Shown piece after piece: positions 45,269 through 54,994 of a stretch of 64,000 nt of DNA. Numbering within the stretch: position 1 is the first letter of the stretch; each line of letters begins with the position of its first letter. Both the position numbers and the translations under genes were made by a program. The notes under the pieces were generated by a model. That model did no database searches and was not told the DNA's origin. It worked only from the letters and a program-made list of their open reading frames with translations. Source of the DNA: Novosphingobium sp. RL4 (GTDB taxonomy: Bacteria > Pseudomonadota > Alphaproteobacteria > Sphingomonadales > Sphingomonadaceae); assembly GCF_035658495.1 (NCBI RefSeq), contig NZ_CP141944.1, positions 1,948,001 through 2,012,000 on the forward strand, given 5' to 3'.

Positions 45269-45586
45269 ATGGACTTCATCTCGATCCTGTCGATCTTCGT
45301 GCTGGCCTGCTTCGTGGGCTATTACGTCGTCTGGTCCGTGACACCGGCCCTGCACACGCCGCTGATGGCCGTTACCAACGCCATTTCCTCGGTTATCGTC
45401 GTGGGCGCATTGGTGGCCAGCGCGGCGCAGGGCTCGCCGCTGGCGAAATGGCTGGGGCTGGGGGCGGTGGTGCTGGCAAGCATCAATATCTTCGGAGGCT
45501 TCGCGGTCACCGCGCGGATGCTGGCGATGTACCGGAAAAAGGACAAGCCGGCGGCGGGCAGGCCGATATCGAAGGAGGCGAAGTGA
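45269..45586 (+). CDS. pntAB: NAD(P) transhydrogenase subunit alpha part 2
   Basis: A 105-residue membrane subunit (domain II, first part) with three predicted helices. The pattern [20 protein letters not shown] is the family signature. ATG 45269 has AGGG six bases upstream; GTG 45263 is possible. Its stop TGA shares a base with the pntB ATG (TGATG). Confidence 0.95.
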   Translation: MDFISILSIFVLACFVGYYVVWSVTPALHTPLMAVTNAISSVIVVGALVASAAQGSPLAKWLGLGAVVLASINIFGGFAVTARMLAMYRKKDKPAAGRPISKEAK

Positions 45587-47058
45587 TGGAGCCTCATGCC
45601 GTGAATCCGTGGGTGGCGGTGGCTTACCTCATCGCCGGCATCTGCTTTATCCTGGCGCTGCGCGGACTGTCTTCCCCGGCCACGAGCCGCAGGGGCAACC
45701 GCTATGGCATGATCGGCATGGCGATCGCCGTGGTGACGACGCTGGCAACGCATGTCCCGCGGATCGACCTTGCAACCGGGCCCGGCCTTCCCCGTTACGA
45801 CACTTCCTATATCGATCTGGCGTCCATGGGTGAAATCCTTGTCGCCATCGCCATCGGCGCGGTGATCGGGCTCACCACCGCCCGCAAGATCCAGATGACG
45901 GCGATGCCGCAGCTCGTCGCTGCATTCCACTCGCTGGTCGGGCTTGCCGCCGTGCTCGTAGGGATCGCCGCCTATTACAACCCGGCGGCGTTCGGCATTC
46001 TCGCACCCGGCGGGCTCGATATCCTGGCAGCCAGCCGGATCGAGATGGGGCTCGGCGTCGCCATCGGCGCGGTGACGTTCTCCGGTTCGGTGATCGCCTT
46101 CGCCAAGCTCAACGGCAACATGGGTGGCGCGCCGATCCTGCTGCCCGGCCGCCACGTCATCAATCTTGCGGCGCTGGTGGGTATCGCCGTTCTCGTCGCC
46201 CTGTTCCACCGGGACACGCCGGCGCTGTTCTGGGCGATCGTCCTGCTCAGCTTCGCCATCGGCTTCCTGCTGATCATCCCGATCGGCGGTGCGGACATGC
46301 CGGTCGTCGTATCGATGCTCAACTCCTACTCGGGCTGGGCGGCGGCGGCGATGGGTTTCACGCTCCACAACACCGCGATGATCGTGACCGGCGCGCTCGT
46401 GGGTTCTTCAGGCGCGATCCTCAGCTACATCATGTGCAAGGCGATGAACCGCAGCTTCATCTCGGTGATCGCCGGAGGCTTCGGCGCGGAGGCAGGCACG
46501 GGCGGCAGCGTAGCGGCAACGGATCGCCCCTGGAAGCGCGGTTCCGCCGAGGATGCTGCCTTCCTGATGAAGGAGGCGGAGAACGTCATCATCATTCCCG
46601 GCTACGGCATGGCGGTGGCGCAGGCCCAGCACGTCGTTCGCGAGATGGCGGACCAGCTCAAGTCCCACGGCGTTGGCGTGAAATACGCGATCCACCCGGT
46701 GGCTGGCCGGATGCCGGGGCACATGAACGTGCTGCTGGCCGAGGCGAACGTGCCTTATGACGAAGTGTTCGAGCTGGAGGACATCAACGGCGAATTCGCC
46801 CAGTGCGACGTGGCCTTCATCATCGGTGCCAACGACGTGGTGAACCCCGCCGCGAAGACCGACAAGGCATCGCCGATCTACGGGATGCCGGTGTTCGACG
46901 TGGAGAAGGCCAAGACGATCTTCTTCATCAAGCGCTCGATGGGCGGGCAGGGCTATGCCGGGGTCGACAACGAGGTGTTCTACATGGACCAGACCATGAT
47001 GCTCCTCGCCGATGCGAAGAAGATGGTAGAGGATATCGTGAAAGCGCTGGCGGACTGA
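45586..47058 (+). CDS. pntB: NAD(P) transhydrogenase subunit beta
   Basis: A 490-residue protein: an N-terminal membrane domain of about nine helices (residues 8-280) and a C-terminal NADP-binding domain III (from about 310) with IIPGYGMAVAQAQH, YAIHPVAGRMPGHMNVLLAE and IGANDVVNPAAKTD. GGAGG lies seven bases before ATG 45586. With pntAA and pntAB it forms the complete enzyme. No frameshift or missing residue is evident. Confidence 0.96.
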   Translation: MEPHAVNPWVAVAYLIAGICFILALRGLSSPATSRRGNRYGMIGMAIAVVTTLATHVPRIDLATGPGLPRYDTSYIDLASMGEILVAIAIGAVIGLTTARKIQMTAMPQLVAAFHSLVGLAAVLVGIAAYYNPAAFGILAPGGLDILAASRIEMGLGVAIGAVTFSGSVIAFAKLNGNMGGAPILLPGRHVINLAALVGIAVLVALFHRDTPALFWAIVLLSFAIGFLLIIPIGGADMPVVVSMLNSYSGWAAAAMGFTLHNTAMIVTGALVGSSGAILSYIMCKAMNRSFISVIAGGFGAEAGTGGSVAATDRPWKRGSAEDAAFLMKEAENVIIIPGYGMAVAQAQHVVREMADQLKSHGVGVKYAIHPVAGRMPGHMNVLLAEANVPYDEVFELEDINGEFAQCDVAFIIGANDVVNPAAKTDKASPIYGMPVFDVEKAKTIFFIKRSMGGQGYAGVDNEVFYMDQTMMLLADAKKMVEDIVKALAD

Positions 47059-47082
47059 TCGAGGGGCTCTATACGGCCCGCC

Positions 47083-47400
47083 ATGCTGCGCATCCTCAAG
47101 CGAATCCTGCTGCTCGTCGGTCTCGTCGTCGTACTCGTGGGCGGTGTGCATCTCTACGCCGGCTGGCGCTTGCATGGCGCTCTGGTGGAAGCAGGCCTGT
47201 CGGACCGGGTGGCAAGCTGCATGACCCGGCGTATGGTCAAGCGGCTCAGCCTGCCGCAGCTCGTCCGGCTTCAGAACCTTCAGGGTGACAAGCCCACCAT
47301 TGGCGCCTGGATCCGCGCGGTGAAGCTGGTCGATGACCGCAAGGTCATCCTCGTGACCACTTCGTCGGCGGCCTTGTGCAAGACCGGGCTTGCTCGGTAA
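47083..47400 (+). CDS. Small membrane-anchored protein, unknown
   Basis: A 105-residue protein with one N-terminal membrane helix (about 8-27, LLLVGLVVVLVGGVHLYAGW) followed by a soluble domain with two cysteines (SCMTRRMVKRLSLPQL; SAALCKTG). No family recognised. It sits between pntB and dgt on the same strand (24 and 41 bases away), so it may share a transcript with either. Confidence 0.6.
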   Translation: MLRILKRILLLVGLVVVLVGGVHLYAGWRLHGALVEAGLSDRVASCMTRRMVKRLSLPQLVRLQNLQGDKPTIGAWIRAVKLVDDRKVILVTTSSAALCKTGLAR

Positions 47401-47441
47401 GGGGGACGGGCGAGCAAGCCTGCTCCGGGAAAGATTTCAGC

Positions 47442-48602
47442 TTGACCCTTGCACCTTACGCTTCCGATCCGGCCCGTTCGCGTGGCCGAGAGTTTCCCAT
47501 GGACACGGGCCTGCCGCGCGGTCAGCGCAGCCCCTACCAGCGCGACCGGGACCGGATCGTGCATTCGATTGCGTTCCGCCGCCTGCGCTACAAGACCCAG
47601 GTCTTCATCGCGCCAGACGGCGATCACTACCGGGTGCGCCTGACGCATAGCCTCGAAGTGGCGCAAGTCGCCCGCGTGATCGCCCGTATCCTCGGTCTCG
47701 ACGAGGACCTGACCGAAGCGCTCGCGCTGGCCCACGATATCGGCCATCCCCCCTTCGGCCATGCCGGTGAGGAAGCGCTCGACGCGGCGCTCCACAAGGC
47801 GGGCGGGTTCGACCACAACGCCAATTGCCTGCGCACGCTGATGCGGATCGAAAGCCCCTATTGCGAGCATGACGGGCTGAACCTGACCTGGGAAACGCTC
47901 GAAGGCCTTGCCAAGCACAACGGGCCGGTCACCGAACCGAACTGGGCGCTGGCCGAGCTGGATGGCGCCTACGGCCTCGAACTGGGCACTTACGCATCGC
48001 TCGAAGCGCAAGTCGCGGCCCTGTCGGACGATATCGCCTATGACAACCACGATATCGACGACGGGCTGCGCGCAGGCTTCCTCGATCTCGACGAACTGTT
48101 GGCCCACCCCTTTATCGTGCCGCGCTGGAACGAGGTGGAGCGCCGCTATCCGGGCGTGCCGCGCGATCGCCAACTCGCCGAGCTGATCCGCAGCCAGATC
48201 GGCTTCATGGTCAACGATCTGCTGGCCGAAACGCAGCAGCGGCTAGTCGGCATCGAGAGCGTGGACGAGGTGCGCGCCGCGGGCCGCCAACTCGTCGCGT
48301 TTTCGAGCGAGGTCGAGGAGGGGGAGCGCGAGTTCAAGCGCTTCATGTACGAGAAGCTCTACTATCATCCCGAGCAGCTTGAAACCGCCCGTCGCGCCCG
48401 TGCGCTGCTGGCGGAGCTCTATTCTGCCTACTCGCAGGAGCCGGTGCTGATGGAGGAGAGCTGGATCGACGGCCTGCCGCGCCACGAACCTGCCCGCAGC
48501 CGCCACATCGCCGATTATATCGCGGGCATGACTGACCGCTATGCCATCTCGTGCCATGCCCAGATCTACGGCAGCACCCCGGAAGGGCTGCGCAATGTCT
48601 GA
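47442..48602 (+). CDS. dgt: dGTPase-like HD-domain triphosphohydrolase
   Basis: A 386-residue deoxynucleotide triphosphohydrolase. The HD metal site is built from RLTHSLEV (H) and the HDIGHPPFGHAGE motif. The N-terminal QRDRDRIVHSIAFRRLRYKTQVF is family-typical. Homologues convert dGTP or other dNTPs to nucleoside and triphosphate to tune pools. The start is uncertain: TTG 47442 matches the APYASDPARSRGR opening of relatives; ATG 47502 is a later alternative. It overlaps the next gene by eight bases. Confidence 0.92.
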   Translation: MTLAPYASDPARSRGREFPMDTGLPRGQRSPYQRDRDRIVHSIAFRRLRYKTQVFIAPDGDHYRVRLTHSLEVAQVARVIARILGLDEDLTEALALAHDIGHPPFGHAGEEALDAALHKAGGFDHNANCLRTLMRIESPYCEHDGLNLTWETLEGLAKHNGPVTEPNWALAELDGAYGLELGTYASLEAQVAALSDDIAYDNHDIDDGLRAGFLDLDELLAHPFIVPRWNEVERRYPGVPRDRQLAELIRSQIGFMVNDLLAETQQRLVGIESVDEVRAAGRQLVAFSSEVEEGEREFKRFMYEKLYYHPEQLETARRARALLAELYSAYSQEPVLMEESWIDGLPRHEPARSRHIADYIAGMTDRYAISCHAQIYGSTPEGLRNV

Positions 48603-49287
48603 TGCGATTTCGGCGGCGCGGCGGATCTGCCTCGTCGGCGCCAGCGGACTGGTGGGCTCGGCGGTCATCGAGGAGAGCGTCCGGCGGCCTGAGGTGCGTA
48701 TCATCGGTGTCGCCCGGCGTGAGGTGCCGCTGCCGGATGGCGCGCGGCTGGAAATCCTCGTGGGAGAAACCGCCAACTGGCCGGTGCTGATCGCCGCAGC
48801 CCATGCGGACGTGTTCGTCTGCGCACTGGGCACCACGCGCAAGGCGGCCGGTAGCGACGAAGCCTTTCGCGCGGTAGACCACGATCTCGTGCTGGAAGCC
48901 GCCGCCGCCGCCCGCGGGGCCGGTATCCACCGCATGATCCTAGTTTCCTCGGTGGGCGCGGATGCCGAAAGTTCCAACCTCTATCTGCGTACCAAGGGCG
49001 AGGTCGAGGCCGCGCTCGGCAAGCTCGGTTTCGCGCGGCTGGATATCCTCCAACCGGGCCTGCTGCGCGGTCGGCGCGAAGAGGATCGGCCGCTGGAGAA
49101 AGCCGGGCAGGTGGTTGCGCCGATCGCGGACCTGCTGGTGTTTCATGCAAGACTGCGCCGGTTCCGCTCGATCGCGGCAGTGCGGCTGGCGCAAGTCATC
49201 CTCGCGCTCAGCGGTGAGCAGGCGCCCGGAACGTTCGTCCACGAGCACGATTCCATGGCCGATATCCTGAGTCGGCAGCAGTCCTGA
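48595..49287 (+). CDS. NAD(P)-binding Rossmann protein
   Basis: A 230-residue atypical SDR of the NAD(P)H-binding/HIM1 type: LVGASGLVGSAVIEES at the N-terminus (GxxGxxG), an ALGTTRKAAGSDEAF loop, VDHDLVLEAAAAARGAG and YLRTKGEVEAALGKLGF (Tyr-x3-Lys-like). Homologues include oxidoreductases related to TIP30. It overlaps dgt by eight bases and is the last gene before the glycine riboswitch. Confidence 0.85.
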   Translation: MSDAISAARRICLVGASGLVGSAVIEESVRRPEVRIIGVARREVPLPDGARLEILVGETANWPVLIAAAHADVFVCALGTTRKAAGSDEAFRAVDHDLVLEAAAAARGAGIHRMILVSSVGADAESSNLYLRTKGEVEAALGKLGFARLDILQPGLLRGRREEDRPLEKAGQVVAPIADLLVFHARLRRFRSIAAVRLAQVILALSGEQAPGTFVHEHDSMADILSRQQS

Positions 49288-49385
49288 GCCGGTTATTCCG
49301 ACTACTGGTGGAAATTGTGATGCAGTGCAGCGCGATTGCGTTGACTTGCGCGCGGCGCTCAACCAAGTGACCAAATATCGCTGAC

Positions 49386-49606
49386 AGCGCGGGAGAGACC
49401 TGCCGATTCGCATTTGCGAAGAAGCAGGCGCCGAAGGAGCAACCGCCCCGGAATCTCTCAGGCAAAAGGACCGCGCAGCGTCGATAGCGAGACTCTGGAA
49501 AGTGTCGCTGCCCTCATCGGGCAGAGGCCGCCGACGGTGTAACTTCGGGTTTGTCCTCAGGGGCGGGTCGAGGGAAGCTCTCAGGTTTCCGTGACAGAGG
49601 GGGCAC
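49386..49606 (+). ncRNA. Tandem glycine riboswitch
   Basis: Two glycine aptamers in a row upstream of the glycine-cleavage operon. Aptamer 1 (about 49386-49477): P1 is formed by GCGCGG and CCGCGC, with the conserved GGGAGAGACC, GAAGGAGCAACC and ATCTCTCAGGCAAAAGGAC. Aptamer 2 (about 49480-49606) has GACTCTGGAAAGTG and AAGCTCTCAGGTTTCCGTGA followed by CAGAGG. Binding of glycine is known to turn on gcv expression in other bacteria. The start codon of gcvT is about 35 bases after the second aptamer. Confidence 0.95.
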
Positions 49607-49641
49607 CTGAAATGGTGTACCGAACTGTGCGGAGTCATGTC

Positions 49642-50775
49642 TTGAGCGAATATCCGATTTCCGATTCCGATCAGGAAGAAGCACCCCCGGCGCCGCTGCT
49701 GCTGCCGCTTGACGGCTGGCACCGTGAGCGTGGCGGCCGCATGGTCGAATTCGCCGGTTACATCATGCCCGTTCAGTACGAGGGCATCATGGCCGAGCAT
49801 CTCTGGACCCGCGAGAGCGCCGGGCTGTTCGACGTCAGCCACATGGGCCAGCTCTACATCTCCGGCGAAGGCGTGGAAGCGGCGCTCGAAACGGCGCTTC
49901 CCATCGATCTGTCGACCCTGAAGACCGGTTCGGTGCGCTATTCGCTGCTGCTCGACGAGAACGGCGGCATCCTCGATGACCTCATGGTCACGCGCTGGGA
50001 AACCGGGTTCTACCTCGTCGTGAACGGCGCGACCAAGTGGGACGATATCGGCACGCTGCGCGAACTGCTACCGGACGACGTCACTCTCAATCACCTTGAT
50101 GACAGCGCCCTGCTGGCGCTCCAGGGCCCCAAGGCCGCGGAAGCGCTTGAGCGTCTGGTGCCCGGGGTTTCCGCATTGACCTTCATGAAGGGCGGCGCGT
50201 TCAAGCTGGGCGGCGTCGATGCCTGGATCAGCCGCTCGGGCTACACCGGCGAAGACGGGTTCGAGATCGCGATCCCCGGCGAATCCGCCGCGATGATCGC
50301 CGAGCTGCTGTGCGGAGAGCCGGAAGTGAAGCCGATCGGCCTTGGTGCGCGCGATTCGCTGCGCCTCGAAGCCGGCCTGCCGCTCTATGGCCATGACATG
50401 GACCCGGAACGCGGCCCGGTCGAAGCCGGCCTCGCTTTCGGCATCAACAAGCGCCGCCGCCTCGAAGGCGGCTTCCCCGGTGCCGAGCGCGTCCAGCGCG
50501 ACTTTGCGCAAGGCACCGCGCAGAAGCGCATCGGCCTCAAGCTCGAAGGCCGGCAGGCGGCGCGTGAAGGCGCCAAGGTTTTCCATGGAGAACAGGAGGT
50601 TGGAGTGGTAACTTCGGGCGGTTTCTCGCCTTCGCTCCAGCATCCCGTCGCCATGGCCTATGTCGATGCGGCAGTGGCCGCTGACGGCACGGCCCTTTCG
50701 ATCGAAATCCGGGGCAAGAAGCTCGACGCAACGGTCGCAGCCATGCCCTTCGTCCCCAATCGCTATCACCGCTGA
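49642..50775 (+). CDS. gcvT: Glycine cleavage system T protein (aminomethyltransferase)
   Basis: A 377-residue protein that moves the aminomethyl carbon from H protein to tetrahydrofolate. Motifs include GRMVEFAGYIMPVQYEGIMA, LFDVSHMGQL and SGYTGEDGFEI, all standard. TTG 49642 is chosen because GGAG lies seven bases before; an earlier frame from 49591 would overlap the riboswitch stem. The next gene, gcvH, starts 11 bases after its stop. Confidence 0.95.
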   Translation: MSEYPISDSDQEEAPPAPLLLPLDGWHRERGGRMVEFAGYIMPVQYEGIMAEHLWTRESAGLFDVSHMGQLYISGEGVEAALETALPIDLSTLKTGSVRYSLLLDENGGILDDLMVTRWETGFYLVVNGATKWDDIGTLRELLPDDVTLNHLDDSALLALQGPKAAEALERLVPGVSALTFMKGGAFKLGGVDAWISRSGYTGEDGFEIAIPGESAAMIAELLCGEPEVKPIGLGARDSLRLEAGLPLYGHDMDPERGPVEAGLAFGINKRRRLEGGFPGAERVQRDFAQGTAQKRIGLKLEGRQAAREGAKVFHGEQEVGVVTSGGFSPSLQHPVAMAYVDAAVAADGTALSIEIRGKKLDATVAAMPFVPNRYHR

Positions 50776-50786
50776 GGAAACTACCC

Positions 50787-51158
50787 ATGACCCGTTATTT
50801 CTCGCAGGAACACGAGTGGCTTGAAGTCGAGGGCGACCTCGGCACTGTCGGCATCACCGATTACGCACAGGGCCAGCTTGGCGACATCACCTTCGTGGAG
50901 CTGCCCGAAGCTGGCGCTGCGTTCGGCAAGGGCGATTCCGTTGCCGTGGTGGATTCGGTAAAGGCCGCCTCGGACGTCTACACCCCGGTTTCGGGCACGA
51001 TTGCCGAAGCTAACGCCGCGCTGACCGATGAGCCGGAACTGGTCAACACCGACGCCGAAGTGGGCGGCTGGCTGTTCCGCATCACCCTCTCGGACGCTTC
51101 GGAACTCGACGCGCTCATGGATGAGGCCGCGTATCAGAAGTACGTCGAAAGCCTCTGA
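50787..51158 (+). CDS. gcvH: Glycine cleavage system H protein
   Basis: A 123-residue lipoyl carrier. The lipoylated lysine is K59 in DSVKAASDVYTPVSG. The end, DEAAYQKYVESL, is typical. It shuttles intermediates between P, T and L proteins. ATG 50787 is preceded by GAGGAAACTACCC. Confidence 0.96.
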   Translation: MTRYFSQEHEWLEVEGDLGTVGITDYAQGQLGDITFVELPEAGAAFGKGDSVAVVDSVKAASDVYTPVSGTIAEANAALTDEPELVNTDAEVGGWLFRITLSDASELDALMDEAAYQKYVESL

Positions 51159-51188
51159 TCCAAATATAGAAATACGGAGTATCGCCGC

Positions 51189-52547
51189 TTGCGCTACCTG
51201 CCCCTGACCCCCGCCGATCGCGCCGAGATGCTCGGCGTCATCGGTGCCGACACGGTGGACGACCTGTTCGTCGACGTGCCCGCCGAGGCCCGGCTTTCCG
51301 GCCCCATCGCGGGGCTGCCGCTCCGCGCCAGTGAAATGGCCGTCGAACGGCACATGTCCGCGCTTGCGGCGAAGAACCTCTCGGCCGGTTCGGCCCCGTT
51401 CTTCCTCGGCGCCGGTGCCTATCGCCACCATGTTCCGGCCTCGGTCGATCACCTGATCCAGCGCGGCGAGTTCCTCACCGCCTACACGCCTTACCAGCCG
51501 GAAATCGCGCAGGGCACGCTTCAGGTGCTGTTCGAGTTCCAGACCCAGGTGGCGCGCCTGTTCGGCACCGACATCGCCAATGCCTCGATGTACGACGGTT
51601 CGACCGCGTGCTGGGAGGCGATCCTGATGGCCGCGCGCGTCACCCGCAAGGATCGCGCCGTGCTCTCGGGCGGCCTGCACCCGCATTACGGCGAAGTGGT
51701 GCGCACCATGGCGAAATTCACCGAGGACGATATCGTCTCCCTCTCGCCCGAACTGGTGGCAGAGGCGGACGACGCGGCGGTGATCGCGGCGATCGACGAC
51801 AAGACCTCCTGCGTCGTCGTCCAGTACCCTGACATCCTCGGGCGCATCCCCGATCTCGCTGCGATCGCCGAGGCAGCCCATGCCAAGGGGGCGCTCCTGG
51901 TGGCCGTCGTCACCGAGCCGGTTGCGCTCGGCATGATCGAGGCGCCCGGCGTGCTGGGTGCGGATATCGTCGTGGGCGAGGGCCAGTCGCTGGGCGTGGG
52001 TCTCCAGTTCGGCGGGCCTTACCTCGGCCTGTTCGGCTGCCGCGAGAAGTTCGTGCGCCAGATGCCGGGCCGTCTTTGCGGGCAGACCGTGGACGCTGAG
52101 GGCAAGCGCGGCTTCGTGCTGACGCTCTCTACCCGCGAGCAGCATATCCGCCGCGAAAAGGCCACGAGCAATATCTGCACGAATTCAGGGCTTTGTGCGC
52201 TGGCTTTCAGTATTCATCTCACGCTTCTGGGCGGTGATGGACTGGCCCGGCTCGCTGCGGTCAATCACGATCGCACCCAGGCGCTCGTCGAACGGCTCAC
52301 GGCTGTTCCCGGCGTGACGCTGCTGAATGATGCCTATTTCAACGAAGTCACGCTGGTCCTGCCGCGCGATGCGCGCGAAGTCGTGCGTGAACTGGCGGAC
52401 CGCAAGGTGCTGGGCGGCGTGTCGCTCGGGCGCCTGTTCCCCGAGGCGAGCGAACTGCATAACGGCCTGCTCGTCACCGCGACGGAAACCGTCACGGACG
52501 AGGATATCGAGACCTTCGCCAAGGAACTGGAAGGAGTGCTGGCATGA
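51189..52547 (+). CDS. gcvPA: Glycine dehydrogenase (decarboxylating) subunit 1
   Basis: A 452-residue alpha subunit of the two-subunit P protein. Marks: [47 protein letters not shown], and GLYGCRE-like GLFGCREKF. It lacks the PLP lysine, which is in subunit 2. The start is TTG 51189, preceded by a weak GGAG (ATACGGAGTATCGCCGC). Its stop overlaps gcvPB (ATGA). Confidence 0.95.
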   Translation: MRYLPLTPADRAEMLGVIGADTVDDLFVDVPAEARLSGPIAGLPLRASEMAVERHMSALAAKNLSAGSAPFFLGAGAYRHHVPASVDHLIQRGEFLTAYTPYQPEIAQGTLQVLFEFQTQVARLFGTDIANASMYDGSTACWEAILMAARVTRKDRAVLSGGLHPHYGEVVRTMAKFTEDDIVSLSPELVAEADDAAVIAAIDDKTSCVVVQYPDILGRIPDLAAIAEAAHAKGALLVAVVTEPVALGMIEAPGVLGADIVVGEGQSLGVGLQFGGPYLGLFGCREKFVRQMPGRLCGQTVDAEGKRGFVLTLSTREQHIRREKATSNICTNSGLCALAFSIHLTLLGGDGLARLAAVNHDRTQALVERLTAVPGVTLLNDAYFNEVTLVLPRDAREVVRELADRKVLGGVSLGRLFPEASELHNGLLVTATETVTDEDIETFAKELEGVLA

Positions 52548-54148
52548 GCGCGGTAAACGCAGCGGGCTGGCGTCCGTCCATGGGTGAGACGGGCGATTCC
52601 GGTGAGAAATTCGTAACGTCGTCAGGCGATTATGGCCTGATGCTGGAGGAGGCACTGAGCTTCGAACTCGGCGCCGAAGGCAAGTGCGGGGTCGATCTCG
52701 ACACGCCCGCCCGTGCACCGGCAGCGGGGCTTTCCCGGTTTCTGCGCAAGGCCGCGCCCGCCCTGCCGGGCCTGACCGAGCCGGAGACGGTGCGCCACTA
52801 CACGCGCCTCTCGCGCCAGAACTACGCCATCGACCTCGGGCCGTTCCCGCTCGGTTCGTGCACGATGAAGCACAACCCGCGGCTCAACGAGAAGATGGCC
52901 CGCCTGCCGGGCTTCTCCGATGTCCATCCGCTCCAGCCGCAGAAGTCGGTCGAAGGTGCGCTTGAGGTTATCGAGCAACTGGCGGACTGGCTCATCACGC
53001 TGACCGGCATGGCCTCGGTGGCGATGAGCCCGAAGGCCGGTGCCCACGGCGAGCTTTGCGGGCTGCTCTGCATCCGCGCCGCGCTCGATGCGCGGGGCGA
53101 GAAGCGCGACGTCGTGCTGGTGCCGGAGAGCGCCCATGGCACCAACCCGGCGACCGCTGCGTTCGCCGGCTTCAAGGTCCAGTCGATCCCGGCGACCCCC
53201 GAAGGCCGCGTCGATCTCGATGCGCTCAAGGCGAAGCTGGGACCGAACGTCGCGGGCGTGATGATTACCAATCCCAACACCTGCGGCCTGTTCGAGCCGG
53301 AGATGAAGGCGATCGGCGATGCTGTTCATGCGGCGGGCGGCTACGTCTATTGCGACGGTGCGAACTTCAACGCCATCGTCGGCAAGGTGCGCCCCGGCGA
53401 CCTCGGCGTCGATGCCATGCACATCAACCTGCACAAGACCTTCTCCACCCCGCACGGCGGCGGCGGACCTGGTGCAGGGCCGGTGGTGCTGTCCGAAGCG
53501 CTGGCGCCTTTCGCGCCGCTGCCGTTTGTCACGCGCGGTGATGATGGCCGTGTCCACCTCGTCGAGGAGGAGAACGCGGGCGAGGGCCATGCGCAGGCGT
53601 TCGGCCGCATGGTCGCCTTCCACGGCCAGATGGGCATGTTCACCCGCGCGCTGACCTATATCCTCAGCCACGGCGCGGACGGTCTGCGCCAGGTTGCCGA
53701 GGATGCGGTGCTCAACGCCAACTACGTCCTGCGTTCGTGCGAGGACCTGCTGCCGGCACCTTTCGCCAAGAGCGGCCCGTGCATGCACGAGGCGCTGTTC
53801 AGCGACGCCGGTCTGGCAGAGGGCTTCTCCACGCTGGACATCGCCAAGGGCCTGATCGACGAGGGCTTCCACCCGATGACGGTCTACTTCCCGCTGGTGG
53901 TGAAGGGCGCGATGCTGGTCGAGCCGACCGAGACCGAGAGCAAGGCCGGGCTCGACCGCTTCATCGGTTCGCTGCGCAGTCTTGCCCAGCGCGCCAAGGA
54001 CGGCGACCAGAGCCTGCACAGCGCACCGCACTTCGCACCGCGCCGCCGGCTTGACGAAACGCTCGCGGCGCGCAAGCCTGTGCTCGTATGGCAGGGCCAG
54101 CCGGGTGTGCCGGCAACGCCCTCGCTCAGCGAGATCGGGGGAAGTTGA
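52544..54148 (+). CDS. gcvPB: Glycine dehydrogenase (decarboxylating) subunit 2
   Basis: A 534-residue beta subunit carrying [20 protein letters not shown] with Lys298. Other marks are [20 protein letters not shown] and [11 protein letters not shown]. With gcvPA it releases CO2 from glycine and loads H protein. It has about 20 extra N-terminal residues compared with many homologues. Ends four bases before a small membrane protein gene. Confidence 0.96.
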   Translation: MSAVNAAGWRPSMGETGDSGEKFVTSSGDYGLMLEEALSFELGAEGKCGVDLDTPARAPAAGLSRFLRKAAPALPGLTEPETVRHYTRLSRQNYAIDLGPFPLGSCTMKHNPRLNEKMARLPGFSDVHPLQPQKSVEGALEVIEQLADWLITLTGMASVAMSPKAGAHGELCGLLCIRAALDARGEKRDVVLVPESAHGTNPATAAFAGFKVQSIPATPEGRVDLDALKAKLGPNVAGVMITNPNTCGLFEPEMKAIGDAVHAAGGYVYCDGANFNAIVGKVRPGDLGVDAMHINLHKTFSTPHGGGGPGAGPVVLSEALAPFAPLPFVTRGDDGRVHLVEEENAGEGHAQAFGRMVAFHGQMGMFTRALTYILSHGADGLRQVAEDAVLNANYVLRSCEDLLPAPFAKSGPCMHEALFSDAGLAEGFSTLDIAKGLIDEGFHPMTVYFPLVVKGAMLVEPTETESKAGLDRFIGSLRSLAQRAKDGDQSLHSAPHFAPRRRLDETLAARKPVLVWQGQPGVPATPSLSEIGGS

Positions 54149-54152
54149 CGAT

Positions 54153-54668
54153 ATGGGGGGGAGCGGGTTTGCGGCCTGGTTGCCGTTGCTGATTTTCGTC
54201 GGGGTAATGGCCTGGCGTTTCCGCAGCCTCGAAAAGGCGAGGCCGCTCCGTCTTCCCCTCCTTTGGGTCGCGCCGCTGATCGTTTCGGCGGCGGTATCCC
54301 TCGCGCTCTACGGCATGCCGCCGAGCATTCTGGGCTGGCTGGCGCTGCTTGCCGGCTTTGCGGTCGGCGGCGGCATCGGCATGCAGCGCTCGCGCCTCAT
54401 GCGCCTTCATGTCGAGGGGGAGGGCGACGAGGCCCGCGTCATGATGCGCCAATCACCGCTGGCGCTAGTGCTCGTGCTCGCGGTGTTCGCCGTGCGGCGG
54501 CTGATCCTGCCGGGCGGAATGGGCGTTCAGGGTGATCCTCATGCCGCCAACGCTCTGCTCATGACCGATGCCATGCTGGGTTTCGTGCTGGGCATGGTGG
54601 TAGTGAGCCGCCTGATCCTGTGGCAGCGTGCGCGCTCGATGGTGGCGGATCACATCACCGATAGCTGA
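54153..54668 (+). CDS. Membrane protein, CcdC-like/unknown
   Basis: A 171-residue protein with about four membrane helices (residues 8-21, 38-55, 60-78, 108-122, with a last one about 135-155) and short charged loops. It begins four bases after gcvPB and so may be in the same transcript. RRFRSLEKARPLRLP-like basic loop indicates cytoplasmic side. It resembles DUF1453/CcdC-type proteins in layout but I cannot confirm the family. Confidence 0.65.
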   Translation: MGGSGFAAWLPLLIFVGVMAWRFRSLEKARPLRLPLLWVAPLIVSAAVSLALYGMPPSILGWLALLAGFAVGGGIGMQRSRLMRLHVEGEGDEARVMMRQSPLALVLVLAVFAVRRLILPGGMGVQGDPHAANALLMTDAMLGFVLGMVVVSRLILWQRARSMVADHITDS

Positions 54669-54722
54669 GGGCGGGCAGGCATAAGAACAAGGGCTCCTGC
54701 TTCACGGCGCGAGAGAACCGAA

Positions 54723-54763
54723 GGCTGCGGCGCGAAATGGACCATCCATTTCGCGCCGCAGCC
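54723..54763. terminator. 19-base perfect hairpin
   Basis: A perfect 19-base stem (5' arm GGCTGCGGCGCGAAATGGA, 54723-54741; 3' arm 54745-54763) around CCA. It lies between the stop of the membrane protein gene and the convergent entericidin-like gene (stop at 54767). It has no long T run; probably a bidirectional terminator. This is the longest perfect stem seen in the window. Confidence 0.8.
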
Positions 54764-54766
54764 GTT

Positions 54767-54895
54767 TCAGGTTGCGCGATCCACCGAATTCGCGGCAGAT
54801 TCGAGATCCTGTCCGACGCCGCGCACGGTATTGCAGGCCGCCGCGCCGAGCACGAGGCCCGATACCGCCAGCGCCAGAACCGCTTTCCTGATCAT
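54767..54895 (-). CDS. Entericidin A/B-like lipoprotein (copy 1)
   Basis: A 42-residue peptide MIRKAVLALAVSGLVLGAAA followed by the lipobox cysteine (C21) and NTVRGVGQDLESAANSVDRAT. The CNTVxGxGxD pattern is the entericidin family signature. In E. coli these small lipoproteins are a toxin/antidote-like pair linked to stationary-phase lysis. AGGAAGG is 11 bases before the ATG. It is followed downstream by the long hairpin and has a paralogue 100 bases upstream. Confidence 0.87.
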   Translation of the reverse strand: MIRKAVLALAVSGLVLGAAACNTVRGVGQDLESAANSVDRAT

Positions 54896-54994
54896 GACTG
54901 CGTAATCCTTCCTGTAGCGGCGAGCGAAATGGTCGCCGCTTTTCGGCGCTAATCCATCGGGATTGCGAGGGGAAGGGGTCTGCAGTCAGTCTTG

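Noticed and set aside
49320..49385. Assigned -35/-10 promoter before the riboswitch
   Set aside because: TTGACT at about 49347 is present, but no matching -10 hexamer lies at the right distance, so no promoter is reported.
49591..49641. N-terminal extension of GcvT from GTG 49591
   Set aside because: It overlaps the second glycine aptamer; the family start is matched better by TTG 49642.
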